From: Tianweitania sediminis
GTDB lineage: Bacteria > Pseudomonadota > Alphaproteobacteria > Rhizobiales > Rhizobiaceae
DNA: 64,000 bases
Assembly (NCBI RefSeq): GCF_017813335.1
Contig: NZ_JAGIYY010000001.1
Location: 1,290,001-1,354,000 of the forward strand
Reading direction: 5' to 3'
In this document: in pieces, positions 40,263-47,415 of the stretch
Position numbering within the stretch: the stretch's first letter is position 1
How the letters are laid out: each line of letters starts with the position of its first letter
Position numbers and translations under genes: made by a program
The notes under the pieces: generated by a model
Told to the model about the DNA's origin: nothing
Databases searched by the model: none
What the model saw: only the letters and a program-made list of their open reading frames with translations

Positions 40263-41522
40263 ATGTCCGAACGCATCGTCGCATCCTACCTCATTGAAAC
40301 GCGCTACCCACCGGAACAGGCGGCGGCGGCGATGGCTGGCGAACAATCCAGCGGCACGTTCCGAACCATGCCGGGAGAAACGCCGGAACTGCTGGAGCGC
40401 TTCGGCGCGCGTGTTGAAGCGATCGAGACGCTGGAGGAGGTGGAGCAGCCCTCCTTGCCTCACGCCAGGCCGCCGAAGACTGGTGGATCGCGGCTGCCGC
40501 AGCGCGCACGGGTCACCATTTCCTGGAACTTCGAGAATGTGGGGGCGAGCCTTGCAACCTTGTGGTCGACCGTGCTCGGCAACCTGTTCGAACTCCATCA
40601 TTTCTCCGGGCTAAAGCTCCTTTCCCTCGAAATTCCCGAACCTTTCGGGGCGGCCTACGCAGGCCCGCAATTTGCCGTCGAAGGCACTCGGGTGCTCACC
40701 GGCGTACGCGATCGTCCTATTGTCGGCACCATCATCAAGCCGAGCGTTGGGCTGACGCCGGATGCCACCGCCGAACTCGCCGACCGCATGATCGGCGCGG
40801 GCCTTGATTTCATCAAGGACGACGAATTGATGGGCGATCCGCCCCATTCGCCTTTTGCCGAGCGCTTCGAGAAGGTGATGGCCGTAATCGATCGTCACGC
40901 CGATCGCACCGGCCGCAAGGCGATGTACGCGGCCAACATTTCTGGCGACCTCGATGCGATGCGCCGCCAGCTTGACCTGATCGAACGCCGCGGCGGGACC
41001 TGCGCCATGCTGGTGCTGAATTCCGTCGGCTTGTCCGGCGTGATCGAGATCCGCAAGCATTCCCGCGTCGCACTGCATGGGCATCGTGCCGGCTGGGGCG
41101 TTTATGACCGCGCACCGGTTCTGGGCATGAGCTACTTGGCCTACCAGAAGTTCTGGCGCTTGGCAGGTGTGGACCATCTGCACGTCAACGGACTTCAAAA
41201 CAAGTTCTGTGAGCCGGACGAAAGCGTGATGGCTTCAGCGCGTGGGTGCCTGACGCCCATGCTGACAAGCAAGCCCTGCACGGTGATGCCCGTGTTTTCC
41301 TCAGCGCAGTCGGCGGTGCAAGCCGGTGACACCTTCCGTCAGCTTGGCTCGGACGACCTGATCTATTGCGCGGGTGGCGGCATCATCGGCCATCCCGATG
41401 GCGTGGAAGCCGGGGTGCGCTCAATTCATGAAGCGTTCCAGGCCGCCAAGGAAGGCGTTTCCGCGCACGATTATGCGGCCAATCACCCGGCGTTGAAGGC
41501 GGCACTTGCGTCCTTTGGCTGA
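40263..41522 (+). CDS. RuBisCO-like protein, 3-oxo-isoapionate-4-phosphate processing type
   Basis: A 419-residue protein of the RuBisCO large-subunit superfamily. It keeps the lysine equivalent to Lys175 (IIKPSVGL, Lys159), the carbamylation and metal site KDDE (Lys185, Asp187, Glu188) and His in HGHRAGWG (272-275), but differs around loop 6 (NGLQNKFCE) and the phosphate loops (PVFSSAQS, AGGGIIGHP), so it is not a CO2-fixing enzyme. In D-apionate clusters two RLP types act on 3-oxo-isoapionate 4-phosphate: a decarboxylase, and a transcarboxylase/hydrolase (OiaX) yielding 3-phosphoglycerate and glycolate. I cannot tell which this is. GGAGGAG precedes the ATG. Confidence 0.88.
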   Translation: MSERIVASYLIETRYPPEQAAAAMAGEQSSGTFRTMPGETPELLERFGARVEAIETLEEVEQPSLPHARPPKTGGSRLPQRARVTISWNFENVGASLATLWSTVLGNLFELHHFSGLKLLSLEIPEPFGAAYAGPQFAVEGTRVLTGVRDRPIVGTIIKPSVGLTPDATAELADRMIGAGLDFIKDDELMGDPPHSPFAERFEKVMAVIDRHADRTGRKAMYAANISGDLDAMRRQLDLIERRGGTCAMLVLNSVGLSGVIEIRKHSRVALHGHRAGWGVYDRAPVLGMSYLAYQKFWRLAGVDHLHVNGLQNKFCEPDESVMASARGCLTPMLTSKPCTVMPVFSSAQSAVQAGDTFRQLGSDDLIYCAGGGIIGHPDGVEAGVRSIHEAFQAAKEGVSAHDYAANHPALKAALASFG

Positions 41523-41528
41523 ATAAAG

Positions 41529-41555
41529 GCCGGCGGCGGTACAGGTGCCGCCGGC
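41529..41555. terminator. Shared terminator between convergent genes
   Basis: GCCGGCGGC and GCCGCCGGC form a perfect 9-bp stem with a 9-nt loop in the 48-bp gap between the RuBisCO-like gene and dctM. On the minus strand it is followed by CTTTATT, on the plus strand by TCTTCC, so it serves the TRAP operon best. Confidence 0.7.
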
Positions 41556-41570
41556 TCTTCCGGACGATCC

Positions 41571-42839
41571 TCACATGCGTGACGGAAGCCAAGTAGCAAT
41601 GCCTGGCACCAGGATCACAAGCAGGGTCACCGCTGTAAGTGCGACCACAAAGGGCAGCACGGCCTTTGACCCTTGCATCAGGTTTACCCTGGCAATGCCG
41701 CATGTCACGAACAGGCTCGCACCGACAGGCGGGGTGATCAAGCCGATCGCCAGTCCCATGACGGTAACGATGCCGAAGTGGATCGGGTCGATGCCCACCT
41801 GCTGGGTAAGCGGATAAAGCACGGGCACCAGGATGATGATCGCCGCGCCCAGGTCCAGAACGGCGCCGGCTATCAGGTAAACCATCAGGATCAACACAAG
41901 CAGCAGTTCGGGGCTGCTGGTGATTTCCAGGATCATGCGCGCGGCGGACTGCGGGATCTGCTCGCGGGTGATGATCAGGCCGTAGAGTGTAGCGCCGGCG
42001 ATCAGGAGCATCACGATGCCCGTGGTGACTGCGGCGTCGAGAACGATGCGAGGAAGGTCGCGAAAGGCAATGGTGCGGTAGATCACCATGCCGACGATCA
42101 AGGCATAAACGACAGCGATGACGGAGGCTTCCGTCGGTGTCGCGATGCCGTAGCGGATCGAGCCGATGATCACTACCGGCATGATCAAACCCCAGATGCT
42201 GGAGCGCAATGCCGCCCAAAAAGAGCGCAGTGTCGGGAAGGGGCCTCTGGGATATTTGGCTCGAACCGAGATGAGCCATGCCGTTCCAATCAAGGCGGCC
42301 GCGATCAGCAGACCGGGCAAGATGCCTGCCACAAAAAGGCGGCTGACGGATGCGCCCGTGACGACGCCATAGATAATCAGCGGTACCGAAGGGGGGATCA
42401 AAACGGAGATCAAAGAGCCAGAAGCCACGGTCGCCGCTGCGAAGGAGCGGTCAAAGCCGGCGCGGATCATTTCGGGGATCATTGCGCCCCCGATGGAGGA
42501 AGCCTCCGCAACGGCGGATCCGGTCATGCCGCCCATGATGGTGCCGCCGCCGATGGAAGCGTGGGCAAGGCCGCCACGCATCCAACCAAGCAGGGCATTC
42601 GCCAGGTTCATGATGTCACGCGCGATACCGCTCCTCGACATCAAGTGACCGGCTAGCAGGAAGAATGGCACGGAAAGCAGGATGAAACTGTCGATCGCGG
42701 CGGTCATGCGCTGGCCAACCAGCATCGGCGGAATGCCCCCATACGTGATGGCAGCGAGCGACGCGATGATCAGTGCGAAGGACACCGGAACATTGATCAG
42801 CAACAGGGCGATGAAGCCGAGGCCAAGAATGAGTGCCAT
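41571..42839 (-). CDS. dctM: TRAP transporter large permease (DctM family)
   Basis: A 422-residue membrane protein with about 12 hydrophobic segments, the DctM transport subunit. It has the conserved MGGMTGSAVAEASSIGGAMI (about residues 103-122) and GLITPPVGASLFVTCGI near the C-terminus. It is last in a minus-strand operon dctP-dctQ-dctM and lies 3 bp downstream of dctQ. The operon sits inside the apionate-type cluster, between the RuBisCO-like gene and the second ApnO paralogue, so it probably imports a sugar acid such as an aldonate. Confidence 0.9.
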   Translation of the reverse strand: MALILGLGFIALLLINVPVSFALIIASLAAITYGGIPPMLVGQRMTAAIDSFILLSVPFFLLAGHLMSRSGIARDIMNLANALLGWMRGGLAHASIGGGTIMGGMTGSAVAEASSIGGAMIPEMIRAGFDRSFAAATVASGSLISVLIPPSVPLIIYGVVTGASVSRLFVAGILPGLLIAAALIGTAWLISVRAKYPRGPFPTLRSFWAALRSSIWGLIMPVVIIGSIRYGIATPTEASVIAVVYALIVGMVIYRTIAFRDLPRIVLDAAVTTGIVMLLIAGATLYGLIITREQIPQSAARMILEITSSPELLLVLILMVYLIAGAVLDLGAAIIILVPVLYPLTQQVGIDPIHFGIVTVMGLAIGLITPPVGASLFVTCGIARVNLMQGSKAVLPFVVALTAVTLLVILVPGIATWLPSRM

Positions 42840-42842
42840 GGA

Positions 42843-43328
42843 TCAGGCCTCGCCGTGTTCGGGGGAGATGGCGCGCCGACCGGTGAGCCATGTCACGAGG
42901 ATGTCGCCGACGATGAGCAGCGCCATGGCGTTATACCCCGCATAAACATAGCCCATGGGAATGTTCAGGACGGGCGACGGCTGGTTCGCAGCGAGCTGGA
43001 TCAAGCCGAGATTTGTCCAGAACGTGTAGGCAAAAAGGGCCAAAAGCAGCGCTTCCACCAGAAGCATCGAGGCCCGCATCAGCGCCGCGTTGCCCGTATA
43101 GGTGACGGCATCCACGGCAATGTGCCCGCGGTACTTCCAGGCGAGCCAGGCAGCAAGGTAGCTGACCCAGACGAAAACGAAGCGCGCGAGTTCCTCGGTC
43201 CAGTTGAGAGGATTGTGCAGGACATAGCGCGAAAACACCTGCGCAAGGCAGGCCAGCGTCATCACCACTATCCCAAAGATGAGCACTGCCTGCGCCAGCC
43301 GCTCAATCCATGACCAAACCTGACGAAT
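42843..43328 (-). CDS. dctQ: TRAP transporter small permease (DctQ family), probable ATT start
   Basis: About 161 residues with four hydrophobic segments. DctQ features are VFSRYVLHNPLNWTEELARF and YRGHIAVDAVTY. No ATG, GTG or TTG stands at a sensible place. The only strong ribosome site, GGGAGG (43339-43334), is followed after 5 bp by an in-frame ATT (43328-43326) that gives the expected N-terminus xRQVWSWIERLAQAVLIF. The frame is open further upstream, but a start there would run into the dctP coding region. An ATT start would keep DctQ low. A sequencing or real ATG-to-ATT change is the alternative. Confidence 0.8.
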   Translation of the reverse strand: MRQVWSWIERLAQAVLIFGIVVMTLACLAQVFSRYVLHNPLNWTEELARFVFVWVSYLAAWLAWKYRGHIAVDAVTYTGNAALMRASMLLVEALLLALFAYTFWTNLGLIQLAANQPSPVLNIPMGYVYAGYNAMALLIVGDILVTWLTGRRAISPEHGEA

Positions 43329-43350
43329 GGTCGCCTCCCTGGTTCCTGGC

Positions 43351-43382
43351 AGAAAAACAGCGCGACGCGAAGCCGCGCTGTT
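43351..43382 (-). terminator. Terminator-like hairpin between dctP and dctQ
   Basis: On the minus strand AACAGCGCG (43382-43374) pairs with CGCGCTGTT (43364-43356) and a run of T follows (to 43353). It starts about 11 bp after the dctP stop and precedes the dctQ ribosome site by 12 bp, so it should end most transcripts after dctP. Confidence 0.8.
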
Positions 43383-43392
43383 TGAAGCGATC

Positions 43393-44355
43393 TTACTGCG
43401 CGGCCGCGTTGATGCGCTCGAGCATTTCCGGCTTGATGTTCTGCTGGGTGGCGGCGAGATCGCGCAGAGCATCGCGGAAGGGCGCGGTGTCGACTTCCAC
43501 GACCGTCATGCCGTTCTCCTTGATCTTGGCGAGATACTCCTTCTCCAGTTCCGCAGATTTCTCGCGCTGGAAGCCGGTGGACTCCTTGGCAGCCTCGGAA
43601 ATGATCGTCTGCTGTTCCGGCGTCAGGCTGTCCCACTTCATCTTGCTGAAGAGCGCCACGTGCGGCCCGTAGACGTGCCCCGTGAGCATCAGATGGCTCT
43701 GCACTTCCCACAGCGAATTCACGTAGATAACCGTGATCGGGTTTTCCTGGGCGTCGATGACCCCTTGTCCCAGGCTGGTGAAGACTTCACCCCAAACCAT
43801 CGGAATGGGCGAAGCGCCGAGTTTCTCGAAGGCGGCCATGTGAACAGGGTTCTGCATGGTGCGCAGCTTCAGGCCCGACAGATCGGCCGGCTTGGAAATG
43901 TCCTTCTTTGCGGTCAAGTGGCGCCAGCCATTCTCCCACCAGGCGAGGCCGTGAATCCCGCGGCTTTCGAAGCTTTTCAGGAGTTCAGTGCCGACGTCGC
44001 CGTCCAGCACGCGGTAAACATGCTGGGAGTCCTTGAACAGGAAGGGCAGATCAACCACGGCGAGATCGGGCGCAAACGCAAGCAGCGGGCCGGTCGAAAC
44101 AACCGCCATGTCGACGGAGCCGAACTGCAGGCCTTCCACCATTTCGCGCTCTTCGCCGAGCTGGCGGTCTGGATAAACCTCCACCTTGATGTCGCCGTTC
44201 GACTTTTCGGAAACGAGCTTCGCAAAATGCTCGAGCGCCAAATGCGTGGGGTGCCCGGTTGTGGTTCCGTGGCCGGCCTTGATCACGGTTTCTGCAAAGG
44301 CTGGCTGCATGAAAGCGGTCGCCAGCAAAGCGGCGGCGATCAAACGTCGCAACAT
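43393..44355 (-). CDS. dctP: TRAP transporter solute-binding protein (DctP family)
   Basis: A 320-residue periplasmic protein. The ATG at 44355 follows GGGAGGAA. Signal peptide MLRRLIAAALLATAFMQPAF, then ETVIKAGHGTTTGHPTHLAL at the mature start. The TRAP-binding core DLSGLKLRTMQNPVHMAAFE (about residues 140-160) contains the arginine that contacts the ligand carboxylate. First gene of the dctPQM operon; its divergent neighbour is the second ApnO-type gene, which suggests a branched sugar acid as ligand. Confidence 0.9.
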   Translation of the reverse strand: MLRRLIAAALLATAFMQPAFAETVIKAGHGTTTGHPTHLALEHFAKLVSEKSNGDIKVEVYPDRQLGEEREMVEGLQFGSVDMAVVSTGPLLAFAPDLAVVDLPFLFKDSQHVYRVLDGDVGTELLKSFESRGIHGLAWWENGWRHLTAKKDISKPADLSGLKLRTMQNPVHMAAFEKLGASPIPMVWGEVFTSLGQGVIDAQENPITVIYVNSLWEVQSHLMLTGHVYGPHVALFSKMKWDSLTPEQQTIISEAAKESTGFQREKSAELEKEYLAKIKENGMTVVEVDTAPFRDALRDLAATQQNIKPEMLERINAAAQ

Positions 44356-44375
44356 GAATGTTCCTCCCTGAACTT

Positions 44376-44400
44376 GGACGCGACACGCGTCCTTATAAAA
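44376..44400 (-). promoter_or_regulatory. Candidate dctP promoter -10 and 5' palindrome
   Basis: GGACGCG-ACA-CGCGTCC (44376-44392) is a perfect palindrome with 7-bp arms. On the minus strand it directly follows TTTTATAAGG (44400-44391), a -10-like box. The palindrome would form a hairpin at the 5' end of the dctP mRNA or act as an operator at the start site. Confidence 0.45.
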
Positions 44401-44442
44401 GCCCCCGGCGACCTCCCGCCGAAGCTTCCCCACCGTTATCAG

Positions 44443-44455
44443 CTCATCATACCAT
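44443..44455 (-). promoter_or_regulatory. Motif shared with the ABC binding-protein promoter
   Basis: ATGGTATGATGAG (minus strand) matches ATGGTATAATCAG at 35114-35102 in 11 of 13 positions. Both lie 65-100 bp upstream of a binding-protein start codon in the same cluster. It is a candidate common operator, possibly of the GntR regulator. Confidence 0.5.
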
Positions 44456-44565
44456 TGTAAATTCCGTCGGAAGGGCGCAGGCGGTCTGTCATTGGCAGCT
44501 TGCCGATATCCGGGCAGAGGTTTATAGCTGACTGATATGATGACCTTATCTCTGGAGGAGAGACG

Positions 44566-45411
44566 TTGACCACTTCAATCGCGATTCTAGGCTCAGGCGG
44601 GAAGATGGGTTTCCGCATCACCAAGAAGCTTGTTGATGCAGGCTATGATGTGCGTGCCGTGGAAATCGGCGACGCAGGTCGCTCCCGTTTGGCAGAAGCG
44701 GGCATCACGGCCACCGACGCAGAAACAGGCGTCAAGGGCGCTCAGGTCGTCGTTCTAGCGCTGCCCGACAACATCATCGGCAAGGTGGCTGCGGATCTGT
44801 CGCCGCAGCTCGAAAGTGGCACGATGCTTCTGATCCTTGATGCGGCGGCGCCTTATGCTGGCGACCTGCCAAAGGACCGGCCGGATCTGACCTTCTTTAT
44901 CGGCCATCCCTGTCATCCGCCGCTGTTCAACGACGAAACCGAATGGGATGCACGTCGCGATTATCACGGTGGCGTGGCCAAGCAGTCGATCGTCTGCGCC
45001 CTCATGCAAGGCCCGGAAGAGCATTACGCGCTTGGTGAGGAGATCTGCAAGGCGATGTGGTCGCCGATCATCAACTCCTACCGCGTCACAACCGAACAAC
45101 TCGCCATCCTGGAGCCGGGACTTTCCGAGATGGTGGCGATGCCGTTCGTGGACACGATGGTTGAAGCCGTCGAGGAATGCGAAAAGAAGTACGGAATTCC
45201 ACGCGAAGCCGCACTCGATTTCCTGATCGGCCACCTGAATGTCGAAATCGCCATGTGGTTCGGCTATTCTCCGAAGGTGCCTTCGGACGCTGCCTTGCGC
45301 CTGATGCGCTTTGCCAAGGGCGTTGTGGTGCGCGACGAATGGCGCGAGGCACTGTCGCCCGCCAAGGTGAAGGAAGCGGCAGAGCTGATTGTGTATGGCA
45401 AGGGTGCCTGA
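44566..45411 (+). CDS. Second ApnO-type oxidoreductase paralogue
   Basis: A 281-residue protein, start TTG at 44566 with a strong GGAGGAG 6 bp upstream. It has the N-terminal Rossmann motif ILGSGGKMGFRITKKL (residues 6-21) and the family motif IGHPCHPPLFNDETEWDARR (about 111-130). It is clearly homologous along its length to the ApnO-like protein at 38439-39266 (roughly half the residues identical by eye), but the C-terminal region differs (LNVEIAMWFGYSPKVPSDAA against the GVFSDACNKAIEFGKP of the other). It is divergent from the TRAP genes and overlaps the TIM-barrel gene. Probably an oxidoisomerase or dehydrogenase for a related branched aldonate. Not assignable further. Confidence 0.82.
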   Translation: MTTSIAILGSGGKMGFRITKKLVDAGYDVRAVEIGDAGRSRLAEAGITATDAETGVKGAQVVVLALPDNIIGKVAADLSPQLESGTMLLILDAAAPYAGDLPKDRPDLTFFIGHPCHPPLFNDETEWDARRDYHGGVAKQSIVCALMQGPEEHYALGEEICKAMWSPIINSYRVTTEQLAILEPGLSEMVAMPFVDTMVEAVEECEKKYGIPREAALDFLIGHLNVEIAMWFGYSPKVPSDAALRLMRFAKGVVVRDEWREALSPAKVKEAAELIVYGKGA

Positions 45412-46237
45412 ACCACGCCCCATCGCCGTATCGACGGCGCTGTTTGACGGATACAGCATGGAAGCGGCGATCCACGAGATCGCCGCTTCCGGCGCTTCTC
45501 ACGTCGAGCCGGCCTTCATCCGCGGCTATGTCGAGTTCGACGAAAACGCCTTTAGCGCCGCCAGCGCCAGCATCATGGCGCGCGCCCTCGCAGAAGCCGG
45601 GCTGAAAAGCGTGGCCGTGTCCGCGCATCTCGATCTGGCGCTGCCCGAAGCTGCCGACATGCTGCGCCGCCGCCTTGACTTCGCGGAGCGGATCGGGGCC
45701 GGCTATGTCATCACCAACACAGGCGCCCAGCGCTACGCTGATGCGATCTTCCGCACGATTGAAGCTGTTTTGCCTGCTTGCGAACAGGCCGATGTCGCGC
45801 TTGCCCTGGAAAATCCCGGGCATGGGGAAGGCGACCTGATCGGCAACGGTGCGGACGGAGCCGCGGTTGTCGCGAGGTTCGCATCGCCCTTCGTGCGCCT
45901 GAACTACGATGCCGGCAACATCTTCACCTACAGCCGTGAAGCGCGGCGCCCCGAGCACGACATCGCCGAGGCTTTGCCGGCCATCGCCCATCTTCACCTG
46001 AAGGACGTAGCGGGCGATGAGAATGGGTGGCGCTTCACGCCATTGGGCGAGGGCAGCATCGATTATGCCGCGCTGTGGAAGCTGGTTCCTGATGATCTCC
46101 CGGTGGGCATCGAACTGCCGCTTCGACTGGAACGGCCGAACAGGGCGGATCCTGCGCGCAGGCCGGAGCCGTTGCCCCTGCCTGAACTGCGGGATTCCTT
46201 GCTTCGCTCGCTGGCGTTCGTGCGTCAGCTCGATTGA
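45395..46237 (+). CDS. Sugar phosphate isomerase/epimerase-family TIM-barrel protein (OiaC-like)
   Basis: A 280-residue xylose-isomerase-like TIM barrel. Metal-binding residues are visible in ALENPGHGEGDLIGN (Glu), VRLNYDAGNIF (Asp), AHLHLKDVAG (His) and the late VGIELPLRLERP (Glu). In apionate clusters the family member OiaC decarboxylates 3-oxo-isoapionate to L-erythrulose, so this protein could act on the product of the second ApnO paralogue. The ATG at 45395 overlaps the upstream gene by 17 bp; a GTG at 45404 is also possible. Last gene of this plus-strand pair. Confidence 0.78.
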   Translation: MARVPEPRPIAVSTALFDGYSMEAAIHEIAASGASHVEPAFIRGYVEFDENAFSAASASIMARALAEAGLKSVAVSAHLDLALPEAADMLRRRLDFAERIGAGYVITNTGAQRYADAIFRTIEAVLPACEQADVALALENPGHGEGDLIGNGADGAAVVARFASPFVRLNYDAGNIFTYSREARRPEHDIAEALPAIAHLHLKDVAGDENGWRFTPLGEGSIDYAALWKLVPDDLPVGIELPLRLERPNRADPARRPEPLPLPELRDSLLRSLAFVRQLD

Positions 46238-46327
46238 AGGAGAGGGCAGTACTCAACGCGACTGCCGATCTGGTAAACACGAGCAAGGCCGGATGATAGA
46301 CCTGGGTCGTCGCGTTAGCTCGATGGC

Positions 46328-47281
46328 TCAAGCCAGCACTGGTTGTGGCGTGTTTCGTTCAGGATCCCGAAGTCTATGGGGCTCCTTCAATCCTTGTACC
46401 AGCTTGGCAAGCCAATCCACAAAGACCCGCACCTTGTTGCTGAGGTGGCGGGTCTGCGGATACACAATATAGAGCGGGAGGGTTTCGCATTCCCACTCTG
46501 GGAGGATCTCCTCCAGCGTGCCACGCTCCACAAGGTCGTCCGCCATAAAGCCGGGGACCTGGCCGATGCCGATGCCGGCAACAACCGCGTTCAGGTAAGA
46601 GCGCGCGTCATTGACAGACAGAGCATAGCGCGGCGCGATCTCGACAACTTCTTCGCCACGACAGAACTCCATGGTGAGCACCCGTCCGGCCGTGGCGTTG
46701 AGGTAGCCGACGGAGATGTGGTTCTTGGCGAGATCGTCGGGATGTTTGGGATAGCCAAACCTCTGAAGATAGGCAGGCGATGCATAGGTGCGCAGCTTCA
46801 GTTCCCCGACCTTGCGGGCAACCAGAGACTGATCGGTCGGCGTGCCGCCGCGCAAAGCGCAATCCACATTCTCGGCAATGTAATCCACCAGCCTGTCGCC
46901 GACGCCGATGTCCAGTTGGATTTGCGGGTAACGTTGGTGGAAGTCACAGAGATGGGGTATGACCAGGAGATCGGCGAAGGCCCCGGCCATCTCGACGCGC
47001 AGACGTCCGGATGGCTGTGTTTGGGAGTTCGACATCGAGCCATCGAGTTCCTCGATCTCTGACAGGATCTGGAGGGCGCGTTCGTAGTAGAGCGCGCCAT
47101 CGGTCGTCACCATGACCCGCCGCGTGGTGCGGTTGAGCAGCGTTGTGCGCAGATGCGTTTCGAGCGCCTGCACCATGTTGGTCACTGTTGTCTTCGGCAT
47201 TTTGAGTGCGGAGGCTGCGCGGGTGAAATTGCCGGTTTCCACCACCCGCACGAAGACACGCATCGCAGATAACTGATCCAT
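46328..47281 (-). CDS. LysR-family transcriptional regulator
   Basis: A 317-residue regulator with the N-terminal helix-turn-helix (MDQLSAMRVFVRVVETGNFT, continuing AASALKMPKTTVTNMVQALE, residues 1-42) and a type II periplasmic-binding-like effector domain from about 90. It belongs to the DsdC/PtxR-like 'DQLxAMRVFVRVVE' branch common beside efflux and detoxification genes. Start ATG 47281 with AGAGG upstream. It is divergent from the alpha/beta-hydrolase homologue and the RND efflux genes, its probable targets. Inverted CTATT...AATAG arms at 47287-47310 in the intergenic region are a weak operator candidate. Confidence 0.9.
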   Translation of the reverse strand: MDQLSAMRVFVRVVETGNFTRAASALKMPKTTVTNMVQALETHLRTTLLNRTTRRVMVTTDGALYYERALQILSEIEELDGSMSNSQTQPSGRLRVEMAGAFADLLVIPHLCDFHQRYPQIQLDIGVGDRLVDYIAENVDCALRGGTPTDQSLVARKVGELKLRTYASPAYLQRFGYPKHPDDLAKNHISVGYLNATAGRVLTMEFCRGEEVVEIAPRYALSVNDARSYLNAVVAGIGIGQVPGFMADDLVERGTLEEILPEWECETLPLYIVYPQTRHLSNKVRVFVDWLAKLVQGLKEPHRLRDPERNTPQPVLA

Positions 47282-47415
47282 CTTTGCCTCTATTGTTCAT
47301 CTAAGCCGAATAGTGAAGCCCGAAATCGTGCACTTGCCGATCACGCCGGAACAATAATATCTTTCCTTCAACAGGCAAGCACCCATAGAAGCAAGCGGTG
47401 GAGCCTGGAGGAACC

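Noticed and set aside
40263-41522. True CO2-fixing RuBisCO large subunit
   Set aside because: Loop 6 and phosphate-site motifs are replaced, no small subunit or phosphoribulokinase gene is near, and the neighbours are apionate genes.
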